From positions 1 through 21,876 of IMG/VR virus record IMGVR_UViG_3300035670_013251: a DNA stretch of 21,876 bases; one strand, 5' to 3'. A model generated the notes under the pieces. It saw only the letters and a list, made by a program, of their open reading frames with translations. It was not told where the DNA came from and ran no database searches. Below, one piece after another: positions 5,041-11,826 of the stretch (position 1 is its first letter; each line of letters begins with the position of its first letter). This DNA comes from a virus. Position numbers and translations under genes: made by a program.

Positions 5041-7770
5041 TCAGATGATCGCGGTTTCGGAGAGGGGACGGGTGAAAACCCAGCAGTAGAAATGCTTGCC
5101 GCCAGGCGCGTTGACCGGCTTGCAGGCCACGAACTTGCGACCTTTCGACGTCTTGAGGTGGCGGCGCAGGTCGTCCTCTGTGGGCGGGACCTGGCCGTGT
5201 GCGCGGCAGCGTTCGAAGAATTGAGGCAGGCTGACGGCGATGAACTCTTCGACCTTGCGGTGGTTGTTCAGGGGCCGATCTTCGCGCTGCGCATCGGTTT
5301 CGATCTCCACCAGGTAATCGAAGATCTGCCAGAACTTTTCGACGACAGGGTGTTCGCTGGAAACCACACGCTGGCGAGCCGCAGTCATTTCAGCGATGAA
5401 CTTTAGCCCCGCCGAGTGCAGCCCATCGCTGACTGGCAGGATGTGACGCATGGCAGTGAGCGCGGCGGCAAGCTGGGCATGGTTGCGCAACAAGCGGATG
5501 TTGTTCACCCCCGATGCTGCCTGCAGTTCATCCTGATAGCGGGCGTAGGCATCGGCCCAGGCGGCCATGAACTGTTCTTCATGCCGGAGCGCATGAAGGA
5601 TGAAACCGGACAGTTCCTCGACGGGCCAACGCTCCAGCTTTTCAGCGGCGGCGCGCGTGGCTTCGGAAAACCCCGCTTTATCGAAGTGCAGCGACATGAT
5701 GCGTTCGAGCACTGCCGGTGAGGCGCTGACCGGATCGTTCTGGGCAATGATGATCGATCCGCGGAACAGCGGTTCGAACGTTTCCATCCCCCCGTTCTTC
5801 ACTCCGCGCGATCGGGTGGCGCGCCCGTTGTAGAGGCTTTTCAGCTCTTCCCATTCGAACTTCTTGGAATGGTGCGCGGCCTCGTTGCGGTCGCCCTCGA
5901 TCAGCACCACCGGCAGGTTTGAAACCTTGCCGAGGTTGCGCGCGATTGCTGCCGCAGTGCCTTTGGTCGGATCGAAGCCTTCGTAGTTTTCGCGGCCGGC
6001 GGTTTTCCAGAGAAACTCCAGCACGGTGGATTTGCCGGTGCCTGGCAGACCCGACATTTCAAGGAACGCCAGGCTCTTGGTGCGGTACCGGATCTGTTCG
6101 GCGAACAGAGACATGATCCAGTAGGCGGTGGTGATCAGACCGTTCATGCCGAAGGCATCGATCAGCACCGGAAACCAGCCTGTCGGCCTGGCTTCGGCGT
6201 CGTATTCGATATCCAGCATCCGCTCGGTCGTGGCGAGCTTCAGGGCGCAATCACCGAAGTCGAAGAAATCTTCATCGTTCAGGCGGAACACGCGGCCCCG
6301 GCGCACTGCGAAATCGCCGAGGACATAGACCTCGCGCTTGCGGTCGTATCCGGTGAACTCAAGCGTTTCGACCGTCTTGATCCGGCGGGTCTGCATCCCG
6401 ACGAGGCGGTCAAGCTGTTCGCCGCTGCCCAGCCACAGCGCGCCGGGGGCAACCGATATCAGGCGTTTCTTGAACTCTGCCGAGGCGGACAGCGCCCCGC
6501 CGGAAAAGGGAGCCTTAACTTCTGCGCGGTCGGTCGGGAAATCGACGCGGATGTAATAGTGGCTTTCCTCTGTCGCGGGGTTGCGCTGGAAGTAGAGGGT
6601 TCGGAACGCAGCACTGCAGATCCGCTTGATCGCGCCAGCCTGTTCGGCGGCTTCGGCCCGCACGTCCTTCGGGTCCGTGTCCTGGTAGGCCGGGTTTTCG
6701 CGCAGCTCCTTGACGACTTCATCGATCTTGCGCGGGCTGAACTCTGCCCAATAGGTTTCGCAATTGAAGATGAAGGGGAACTGGCTGACGTTCTGACCCT
6801 TTTGCTGCCACAGCTTGAACGCCTTTTCGAAGGCATCGGCAGCGACCAGGACTTCGCCGTTCGATCGGTATTCTTCCAGATGCCTGGCGGTCAGCCGGTC
6901 GCGCACCAGCAGATTGTTCCAGTCGAGCTTGTCGTCTTCGCCTTCGGGCCGGGGCTGGGCGGCGCTGGCTTCCCACCCTTCCTCGCGCGCGCGTTTGACG
7001 AACTTGCGGGTGTAATCCGTGCCCGCCTTGCCAACATCGAAGGCGAAAATCAGCCGGGGCTGGTGCGTCGGTGCCGGGCCGTTCGCCACTGCCTTGCGCA
7101 GACCGTCGAGGAACTTTTCCGGCCAATTGTTGCAGGACATGGCAGACACGGCGAACAGGCCCATTTCGCCCAGTTCCGTGCCGGTGAACGCCTGCCACAA
7201 CGCGCTGCAGTCGAAGATGCCTTCGGCAATCCAGATCTCCTTTGCCGTCGCCAGTTTTTCGACGGTGACATCGCGGGGAATCCACACCTGCCCGGAATAG
7301 CTTTTGCTGGGCGCAAAGCGGGCCTTGCGATCGAACCGTCCGGGCTGGTCGATCAGGCGTTCCCACCAGCTGCCGCCGGGCAGATCGAACCGAACTGTCG
7401 CGCTGGCGATGTTCTTGCCCCGGTCGAAATAGCTTTCCTGGCTGTAGCTTCCGCGCAGCAACCGCAGGTCCAGACACCGGGCGTGCGCGAGGTAGGCATC
7501 GGCAGCAGCGTTGGGGTTTGTTTCGGTGGCTTCGTGCCGGTTCGACCAATTATCGAATATTTCGGGGTAGAGATCCTTTACCTCGCCTTCCCACCCGCAC
7601 CGGTTGGCGCGGCTGCAGCGCAGCACCCATGGCTTCTTGTAGGATGTGAACAGTTCTTTCTTGCCGCACTGGGGGCACTTGCCCTTTTGCAGCCATTCCC
7701 CGCGCGGTTCGGCGAACCGGTAATCACGGGTGATATTGGCCAGCACCTCTGTTCGGATATCATCACGCAT
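5041..7770 (-). CDS. Toprim primase-helicase, phage replication protein
   Basis: A 909-residue replication protein combining primer synthesis and DNA unwinding. Domains in order: an N-terminal zinc ribbon with Cys32, Cys35, Cys52 and Cys58 (CPQC, then CSRANRC); a Toprim-like domain at about 178-290 with the catalytic Glu in EGIFD (183-187) and an acidic site in FAFDVGKAGTD (243-251); a middle region of unknown fold; and a P-loop ATPase with Walker A GLPGTGKST (574-582) and a Walker B-like strand VVLIEGD (621-627). This architecture matches bifunctional primase/helicase proteins of phages and satellites, which start replication at the phage origin. The start is ATG at 7770 after a weak GAAAG leader. 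It is the largest early gene, downstream of the regulators. The origin is not recognised. Confidence 0.9.
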   Translation of the reverse strand: MRDDIRTEVLANITRDYRFAEPRGEWLQKGKCPQCGKKELFTSYKKPWVLRCSRANRCGWEGEVKDLYPEIFDNWSNRHEATETNPNAAADAYLAHARCLDLRLLRGSYSQESYFDRGKNIASATVRFDLPGGSWWERLIDQPGRFDRKARFAPSKSYSGQVWIPRDVTVEKLATAKEIWIAEGIFDCSALWQAFTGTELGEMGLFAVSAMSCNNWPEKFLDGLRKAVANGPAPTHQPRLIFAFDVGKAGTDYTRKFVKRAREEGWEASAAQPRPEGEDDKLDWNNLLVRDRLTARHLEEYRSNGEVLVAADAFEKAFKLWQQKGQNVSQFPFIFNCETYWAEFSPRKIDEVVKELRENPAYQDTDPKDVRAEAAEQAGAIKRICSAAFRTLYFQRNPATEESHYYIRVDFPTDRAEVKAPFSGGALSASAEFKKRLISVAPGALWLGSGEQLDRLVGMQTRRIKTVETLEFTGYDRKREVYVLGDFAVRRGRVFRLNDEDFFDFGDCALKLATTERMLDIEYDAEARPTGWFPVLIDAFGMNGLITTAYWIMSLFAEQIRYRTKSLAFLEMSGLPGTGKSTVLEFLWKTAGRENYEGFDPTKGTAAAIARNLGKVSNLPVVLIEGDRNEAAHHSKKFEWEELKSLYNGRATRSRGVKNGGMETFEPLFRGSIIIAQNDPVSASPAVLERIMSLHFDKAGFSEATRAAAEKLERWPVEELSGFILHALRHEEQFMAAWADAYARYQDELQAASGVNNIRLLRNHAQLAAALTAMRHILPVSDGLHSAGLKFIAEMTAARQRVVSSEHPVVEKFWQIFDYLVEIETDAQREDRPLNNHRKVEEFIAVSLPQFFERCRAHGQVPPTEDDLRRHLKTSKGRKFVACKPVNAPGGKHFYCWVFTRPLSETAII

Positions 7771-7821
7771 GGAAATCGGGGGCTTTCGGGAAGATCTGGC
7801 AGAGCGAGGCGGCAGGCGTGA

Positions 7822-8184
7822 TCAGCGTTCAGAATCGGGCTTGCGGGCAAGGGTCTGCGAAAGCAGGGCGTTGCTGGCGGCGGCGTGCTGGGCTTCGACC
7901 TTTTCGGCCACCATCAGGAAATCGCCTGCCAATCGGCGCAACCCGGCGGGGGTCAGTTCGATGAACAGGCCACCCTCGCCCGTTTCCATCGAAACGATGA
8001 TCAATCCCTGTCTGCTGCCCACCAGCGTCTGCTGTGCCATGCAGAAATGCTTGCCATCGGGGCGTTCAAAGCAGCGCGGGATCGTGGTTGCGAAATCGGG
8101 ATCGGGCTGGTGTTCGAAGTAGCCGGGAACGCGCAGCATGCCCGTGGCCGGATCGCGCCGGGGCGCATCATCCGCGCCGCTCAC
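7822..8184 (-). CDS. Hypothetical early phage protein
   Basis: A 120-residue protein. Translation should start at GTG 8184, overlapping the stop of the membrane-protein gene as GTGA; the long frame upstream is Arg/His-rich shadow sequence. Residues 1-20 are polar, then comes a compact mixed alpha/beta core (CFERPDGKHFCMA, LIIVSMETGEGGLFIELTP) and a long C-terminal helix (LRRLAGDFLMVAEKVEAQHAAA). It is soluble, with no motif I can name. Its stop lies 51 nt before the primase start, so it may act with replication, but nothing specific is seen. Confidence 0.7.
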   Translation of the reverse strand: MSGADDAPRRDPATGMLRVPGYFEHQPDPDFATTIPRCFERPDGKHFCMAQQTLVGSRQGLIIVSMETGEGGLFIELTPAGLRRLAGDFLMVAEKVEAQHAAASNALLSQTLARKPDSER

Positions 8185-8471
8185 TGGAACAGCTCCGGGA
8201 GCAGGGTGGGCACGCATCGGGCCAGCATCCACGTCACGCAGAAAATGGCGGCGATGATGCCGATGGCGCCTGCATTTTCGGCCACTTCGGCGCGGCGGAC
8301 GCGGGCGATCAGCATCTTGCGCGCGATCATGTCCAGATCGTGTTCTTCGCCCTCGACCGCCGGTTTCGTGGCAAGTCCGCCAGGTTCGGGGTGGATGAGG
8401 AACGTGGCGGCGCGGGCGTCCTGCTCTGCGCTGGCCAGGCAGGCGGCGGCGATCCGGGTCTTCGCGGTCAT
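8181..8471 (-). CDS. Small membrane protein with C-terminal anchor
   Basis: A 96-residue protein starting MTAKTRIAAACLASAEQ at ATG 8471 (ATGA overlap with the upstream 57-residue gene). The first 60 residues are soluble and end in a basic segment (ARKMLIARVRR, 50-60). A hydrophobic helix of about 20 residues follows (AGAIGIIAAIFCVTWMLA, 67-84), with a short hydrophobic tail. By the positive-inside rule the N-terminal domain should face the cytoplasm, making it a tail-anchored inner-membrane protein. The role is unknown. It is not obviously a holin because there is only one clear span and it is an early gene. Confidence 0.72.
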   Translation of the reverse strand: MTAKTRIAAACLASAEQDARAATFLIHPEPGGLATKPAVEGEEHDLDMIARKMLIARVRRAEVAENAGAIGIIAAIFCVTWMLARCVPTLLPELFQ

Positions 8472-8641
8472 GCCGTTTCTCCGCGCGCGGCACGGCAGGC
8501 AGGGCCGTGGCAGGTGCGCGTGCCATAAAGCGCGTCGAAAGGGGGTTTCATGTGCACATGCCAGGCGCGGGCATAGGCAAGGCGTTCGGCACGCTCCTTG
8601 GTATTGCGGATGACAGTGCCGATGGCTTTGGGGCGGGGCAT
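8468..8641 (-). CDS. 57-residue hypothetical phage protein
   Basis: A small basic protein from ATG 8641 to TGA at 8468. AAGGAG lies about 8 nt before the start, and the stop overlaps the next ATG (ATGA). The sequence has a basic helix (RNTKERAERLAYARAWHVHM) and a C-terminal pair of cysteines (RTCHGPACRAARGE) that could form half of a metal site. Codon use and coupling support a real gene even though it is short. I do not recognise the family. Confidence 0.68.
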   Translation of the reverse strand: MPRPKAIGTVIRNTKERAERLAYARAWHVHMKPPFDALYGTRTCHGPACRAARGETA

Positions 8642-8754
8642 GGTTCAGCTCCTTCGGGCAAGCGAATGGCGCTCCCGGAATCGCGTCCGGCACAAGCGCA
8701 GCGGGGGAGGGCGGTCTTCGGTACGGCTGACCGCGTTTGGCCGAACGGCGCTGG
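8642..8754 (-). other. Intergenic gap in the early operon
   Basis: The 113 nt between the Ogr-like stop and the 57-residue gene is the largest gap in the early operon. I see no gene in it on either strand, only part of the stop-codon hairpin and, next to the downstream gene, its AAGGAG ribosome binding site. A secondary promoter is possible but no convincing -35/-10 pair was found. Confidence 0.4.
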
Positions 8755-8760
8755 TCAGCC
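8725..8760 (-). other. Hairpin straddling the stop codon of the Ogr-like gene
   Basis: The perfect 8-bp arms GGCTGACC at 8725-8732 and GGTCAGCC at 8753-8760 face each other across a 20-nt loop that contains a further CGTT/AACG inner stem. In mRNA sense the first arm contains the TGA stop of the Ogr-like gene. There is no T-run after it, so it is not a classical terminator. It may stabilise or attenuate the transcript ahead of the 113-nt gap. Confidence 0.5.
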
Positions 8761-9114
8761 GGTATCGGGTGCGAACATATCGGGCTGGGAAGGATCGCTT
8801 TCGCGCAGCAATTCCATCACCTGCTGGCGCGGCATGGGGCGCAGCGGCAAGGTGACGCGGGGGTTGGGCATGCCGCTGGGCACGATGCCGTATTCATAGG
8901 AAAGCGTGGCCAGCCAGGTGTGGCTGCAGGCCACATTGCTGCACTGGTAGTAGATCTGGCGGTGCTGTTTGGTAACCGCACGCGATGTGCGCTTCAGGCC
9001 CACGCAATCGCAATGCGGGCACAGCACGTCGCCGGTGCGTTCGGGCCGGGTGCCGATGCTGGCGGGCACCGCAACATCTTCTGCACCGATGGTTCGGGCG
9101 CCCATCGCGCTCAC
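8755..9114 (-). CDS. ogr: Ogr/Delta-type zinc-finger late transcription activator
   Basis: Likely activator of the late (tail) operons, acting as P2 Ogr or P4 Delta do by recruiting host RNA polymerase to late promoters. In the 119-residue protein the finger is Cys32-x2-Cys35-x22-Cys58-x4-Cys63, exactly the CX2CX22CX4C spacing of the Ogr family. The family-typical RTSR (42-45), YYQCSN (55-60) and a conserved segment after the finger (SYEYGIVPSG) are also present. Relative to P2 Ogr (72 residues) it has about 30 extra residues at the N-terminus and a 38-residue C-terminal tail. The start is GTG 9114, in a GTGA overlap with the CII-like gene. It is an early gene here, not part of the late block as in P2. 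Probable target: the dyad at 18279-18301. Confidence 0.87.
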   Translation of the reverse strand: MSAMGARTIGAEDVAVPASIGTRPERTGDVLCPHCDCVGLKRTSRAVTKQHRQIYYQCSNVACSHTWLATLSYEYGIVPSGMPNPRVTLPLRPMPRQQVMELLRESDPSQPDMFAPDTG

Positions 9115-9557
9115 CCTTTCGCTTCGCGCGCATCAAGCGCGGCAAGGCCCCGCGTGATGGCGCCCAGCGCCTCTTCGGCTTCCTTTCGGGCGCGGCGGCG
9201 GTGGTCGGGATTGTTGGTGGTGGCGGCTTCAAGCAGGGCCGAAACGGCCTCGCCGCTTTCCTTCGCGGCATCGGCGGCGGCTTGCACCAGGTCGGTATCG
9301 GTTTCGGCCCCGGCGATATCCAGCAGCGCGTTGTAAACCTGCCCGAACGGCGCGTGATCGCCGTCCGCTGCAAGGAACGCCTTGTCGAGCCGCAACGCAT
9401 CGAGAATTGAAATCTCGCTATCGGCATCGGGATCGGACCAGTTGCGCACCTGGCGTTCGCTGCGCCCGGTGATCATGGCGCAACGGTCCCACCCGATCCG
9501 GGCGGCGACCACGGTCAAGGCGCGGTGGAAGGTGAAGGGATCGCGGCGCTTGGTCAT
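9111..9557 (-). CDS. CII-like phage regulatory protein
   Basis: A 148-residue protein. The N-terminal part (about 10-60) reads as a DNA-binding helical domain: ALTVVAARIGWDRCAMITGRSERQVRNWSDPD is the pattern of phage regulatory CII / CP76-type proteins, where a helix-turn-helix is followed by WSDPD and an ISILDALRLD helix. The C-terminal part is an Ala-rich, charged coiled helix (90-145) that may mediate oligomerisation. Its place directly after the Cro-like gene and before the late activator fits a role in the early decision or in switching to replication. ATG 9557 overlaps the previous stop as ATGA. Family assignment is by motif memory and moderately firm. Confidence 0.72.
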   Translation of the reverse strand: MTKRRDPFTFHRALTVVAARIGWDRCAMITGRSERQVRNWSDPDADSEISILDALRLDKAFLAADGDHAPFGQVYNALLDIAGAETDTDLVQAAADAAKESGEAVSALLEAATTNNPDHRRRARKEAEEALGAITRGLAALDAREAKG

Positions 9558-9868
9558 GCCGCCGCCCCAAGATCACGATCGCGCTGCAAAACGCGACCGT
9601 TTTGGAAATAGTCATGGCCCTGCCCGCGGTCTACGCCGGTCCATGCGGGCGGAGCGTGGGGAACGTCGAGCGGGTAGATATCGGGGCGAAGACAATGGCG
9701 CGAAACACCAGTGGCGGCTTCGGCCTTGAGTACGAACTCTGCTGGCATCCGCTTGGAGCTTTGGACCCATTTCCATACGGCGGTGCTGGAACAACCTACC
9801 AATCGAGCGAGTGCGGATTGTGAACCAGCCTGCTCTACAGCAGCCATCAGAGCTTCGAAGGGTGTCAT
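9554..9868 (-). CDS. YdaS/Cro-like helix-turn-helix regulator
   Basis: The first gene of the early operon and the likely Cro equivalent opposing the divergent S24 repressor. The 104-residue protein starts MTPFEALMAAVEQAGSQSAL. The helix-turn-helix SALARLVGCSSTAVWKWVQ, then RMPAEFVLKAEAATG and the hallmark SRHCLRPDIYP, match the YdaS-like/Cro family. The last 35 residues are a polar extension. Start choice: ATG 9868 gives the family N-terminus. In-frame ATGs at 9880 and 9916 are possible, but they would put the operator palindrome and the predicted -10 box inside the coding region. The ribosome binding site is weak and the predicted transcript start is only about 13 nt upstream. The stop is coupled to the CII-like gene. 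Confidence 0.85.
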   Translation of the reverse strand: MTPFEALMAAVEQAGSQSALARLVGCSSTAVWKWVQSSKRMPAEFVLKAEAATGVSRHCLRPDIYPLDVPHAPPAWTGVDRGQGHDYFQNGRVLQRDRDLGAAA

Positions 9869-9872
9869 GTCT

Positions 9873-9910
9873 GCAACCATGGTGGAAGCTATGCCTTCCA
9901 CCATGGTTGC
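9873..9910. promoter_or_regulatory. Operator: perfect 16-bp inverted repeat
   Basis: GCAACCATGGTGGAAG at 9873-9888 is repeated in perfect inverted orientation at 9895-9910 across a 6-nt spacer. Each arm itself contains a near-palindrome, AACCATGGTG at 9875-9884 and CACCATGGTT at 9899-9908, with centres 24 bp apart, so it looks like two dimer sites facing each other. It lies between the divergent Cro-like and S24 repressor genes, over the predicted early promoter. Confidence 0.85.
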
Positions 9911-9916
9911 TGTCAA
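9888..9916 (-). promoter_or_regulatory. Predicted early promoter
   Basis: On the minus strand an exact TTGACA (forward 9911-9916) is followed after 17 nt by CATAGC (forward 9888-9893), a weak -10. Operator site 9899-9908 sits inside the spacer and site 9875-9884 covers the predicted start point near 9881, so a bound repressor would block it. Spacing and the exact -35 are seen; promoter activity is inferred. Confidence 0.65.
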
Positions 9917-9942
9917 CCACCAAATTCACAGTGCGCGCCTGT

Positions 9943-9952
9943 AACCTTGGTT
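9943..9952. promoter_or_regulatory. Third operator-like palindrome
   Basis: AACCTTGGTT is a perfect 10-bp palindrome of the same type as the two AACCATGGT sites upstream, centred 44 bp from the second one. It overlaps a TGTAAC (9940-9945) that could be the -10 of the rightward repressor promoter, so it may serve repressor autoregulation. Confidence 0.65.
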
Positions 9953-9965
9953 GTAGTGTCGGGCC

Positions 9966-10670
9966 ATGATCGAGCCTGTCCGTCTGAAAGCCGCTATGAA
10001 GGCGCGTAACATGAGCCAATCCGCGCTGGCACGAGCGGCCGGCATTAGCTCGTCGATGGTCAACAAGCTCGTTAATGGCACTGCTCGTGAAACCGCGCAC
10101 ATTTACGACATCGCAAAGGCGCTTGTTTGTTCACCGGAGTTTCTTTCTGGCGACGCAGACGAGATGGACCTGTCGGGTGCTTTCGAACATCGCCAGTCGT
10201 TCGGCGCTTTCCCGGTGCAGAAGTTCCAGGATGTGGCCGAAGCGGCAGGGCTGGTGCCTGTCCGCCAGGTCGATCTGGCCTATGGCATGGGCGCTACGTT
10301 TCTCGACACCGTGGCCGATGAGATCGCGGTGGAGGAAGTGACCGAATTTTTCCCGGCGCAGTGGTTGCGTCAGTTCACCAAGGCACCGGCGTCAAAGCTG
10401 TTCTTTGCCCAGGGTGTGGGCGATTCGATGGCGCCGACCCTGACCCCCAATGACACGATCATCATCGATACTTCGGTGGATCGCCTGACCATGGCGGACC
10501 AGATCTGGGCCGTGACCTATTGCGGCATGGGCATGATCAAGCGCCTGCGTCCGACCAAGGATGGCGGCGTGCGGATCATGAGCGACAACCCCCACGTCCC
10601 CGAAGAGATCGCCTTTGACGACGAGATGCACCTTGTGGGCCGCGTTGTGGCGGTGATGCGAAAGGTTTGA
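9966..10670 (+). CDS. cI: CI-like repressor, S24 peptidase family
   Basis: Prophage repressor that should bind the 9873-9952 palindromes and keep the lytic operon off. In the 234-residue protein an N-terminal helix-turn-helix (about 12-40, SQSALARAAGISSSMVNKLVNG) is followed by a linker and a C-terminal LexA/S24 domain. The catalytic dyad is visible: Ser154 in GVGDSMAPTL and Lys192 in GMGMIKRLR, 38 residues apart as in LexA. An Ala-Gly cleavage pair is not obvious at the expected distance of about 35-45 residues before Ser154; the segment there reads LAYGMGATF. No Shine-Dalgarno precedes the ATG at 9966, so translation from a leaderless or short-leader mRNA is likely. Its stop is overlapped by the next gene (TTGA). 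Confidence 0.92.
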   Translation: MIEPVRLKAAMKARNMSQSALARAAGISSSMVNKLVNGTARETAHIYDIAKALVCSPEFLSGDADEMDLSGAFEHRQSFGAFPVQKFQDVAEAAGLVPVRQVDLAYGMGATFLDTVADEIAVEEVTEFFPAQWLRQFTKAPASKLFFAQGVGDSMAPTLTPNDTIIIDTSVDRLTMADQIWAVTYCGMGMIKRLRPTKDGGVRIMSDNPHVPEEIAFDDEMHLVGRVVAVMRKV

Positions 10671-11089
10671 ACGGTTTGGCCAGCTTGAATATGATAACTC
10701 TCGTGCTGCCCCTTGCTGCCGCCGCAAGTCTTGCCTCCTGCGGCAGCAGCCCCGATCCAAAACCGGATGGACCATCGGCACCTGTTGCCGCCACATCGTT
10801 GAGTGCTGAACAGCAGCAGGTGAACCTCGAAGGCTGCATGAAACGCATGGAGCATTACCAGCAGATCGGCGTGTGGAAGCACGGCGGTGCCAAGCCCGGC
10901 GTTGCACGCGCTGCATGGGACAAGCTGACCGAAAACGAACAGACCGAAGTGTTTGATGTGGCGGGTTGTATCATGGCCAGCGGGCAGCTTGGTGAGCGCA
11001 TTGTGACGGTGGCCGAAGAAGGCAATGGGCCTGAAATGGACACGCGGCGGGTTGCCAATGACCGGGTGTTTGCGGTGGAGGTGAAATGA
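10667..11089 (+). CDS. Probable prophage lipoprotein, lysogeny operon
   Basis: A 140-residue protein with a hydrophobic N-terminus (ITLVLPLAAAASLASC) ending in a lipobox, Leu22-Ala23-Ser24-Cys25, then a Gly/Ser/Pro-rich tether (GSSPDPKPDG). It would therefore be exported and lipid-anchored after signal peptidase II cleavage. The mature part is soluble and polar, with Cys residues in EGCMKRM and AGCIMAS that may form a disulphide, and it matches no family I know. The n-region has no Lys or Arg, which is unusual. The start is uncertain: TTG 10667 overlaps the repressor stop (TTGA), and ATG 10691 gives a shorter signal. Being expressed with the repressor, it is a candidate lysogenic-conversion gene, for example surface exclusion; this is inference. 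Confidence 0.72.
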   Translation: MNGLASLNMITLVLPLAAAASLASCGSSPDPKPDGPSAPVAATSLSAEQQQVNLEGCMKRMEHYQQIGVWKHGGAKPGVARAAWDKLTENEQTEVFDVAGCIMASGQLGERIVTVAEEGNGPEMDTRRVANDRVFAVEVK

Positions 11090-11826
11090 GCTTCCTTTTG
11101 CGACTGGCCGAGGCGGTGCGCGACAAGGCTGTTCCGGTGCCGCTGCCCGACTGGGCGCGGATCAGCGTGACCGAAGAGATCGATGAAATTATCGAGGCCA
11201 AGGCGCGCGACCAGAGTTCAAGCTGGGCCGGGTACATCCGCTATGTCGACACCAAAGGCGATCTTTCCGAGCGGCGGATCGTTTGCCGCGCAATCGAAGG
11301 TTATGGCAGGGCAGAAACTGTGCAGGGCTGGTGTTGCGAACGCCGCGCCCCACGCCGGTTCAGGATCGACCGGATGCAGGAACTGGTTTGCCTTGAGACA
11401 GGCGAAGTTCTCGATCCGATGGGCCATTTCGAGCAACTTCGCATGTTCGGCGCGCTGAAGGTGACTGACAAATCAATGGCCGATTTCGGGCGCGTGCTGG
11501 CCTTCATGGCGCGCTGCGATGGCGATGTGCATCCGATGGAGACCGAAAGTATCGAGATCGCGCTGGAGCGGTACGTGGTGCGCTTTGGCGGTGATGACCG
11601 GATGCTGGAAACGGCTACCTCCAATGTGCGCAAGATCACGCCGGATGGCGATGATTTCACGGCCGCTCTCTGCAGGCTGGAGAGGCACCCTGATGCGCGC
11701 CAGTTGGGGCGGCTGATGCTGGATTGCGTGGCCAACGTGACGAATGCCGACGGCAGGCTGCACCCGCAAGAGATCGAGTGGGCCGAGCTGGTGCAGGAAA
11801 CGTTGAAGGCGATGGTGACCCGCTAA
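11086..11826 (+). CDS. WYL-like plus TerB-like two-domain protein
   Basis: A 246-residue protein, ATGA-coupled to the lipoprotein gene. Residues about 46-112 resemble a WYL ligand-sensing domain: a beta strand YIRYVDTKGDLSERRIVCRAI, then GWCCERRAPRRFRIDRM and LETGEVLDP. Residues about 131-245 resemble a TerB/DjlA-type helical domain with two acidic metal-binding-like repeats (ARCDGDVHPMETESI at 142-156 and NADGRLHPQEIEW at 220-232). There is no DNA-binding helix-turn-helix before the WYL part, unlike most WYL regulators. WYL and TerB domains both occur in stress and phage-defence loci, so a superinfection or stress-sensing role is possible. The domain calls rest on motif reading only. Its stop overlaps the stop of tail gene D on the other strand. 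Confidence 0.75.
   Translation: MSFLLRLAEAVRDKAVPVPLPDWARISVTEEIDEIIEAKARDQSSSWAGYIRYVDTKGDLSERRIVCRAIEGYGRAETVQGWCCERRAPRRFRIDRMQELVCLETGEVLDPMGHFEQLRMFGALKVTDKSMADFGRVLAFMARCDGDVHPMETESIEIALERYVVRFGGDDRMLETATSNVRKITPDGDDFTAALCRLERHPDARQLGRLMLDCVANVTNADGRLHPQEIEWAELVQETLKAMVTR

Noticed and set aside
6559-7821. 420-codon open frame on the plus strand opposite the primase-helicase
   Set aside because: It is antisense to a gene with clear Toprim, zinc and P-loop motifs. Composition is that of a high-G+C shadow frame, and it has no recognisable domain.
8181-8471. Holin
   Set aside because: There is only one clear membrane helix, it lies in the early operon beside replication genes, and no endolysin is nearby.
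9869-9916. Longer start (ATG 9916) for the Cro-like gene
   Set aside because: It would place the -10 box and the operator inverted repeat inside the coding region. The family N-terminus begins at MTPFEAL (9868).
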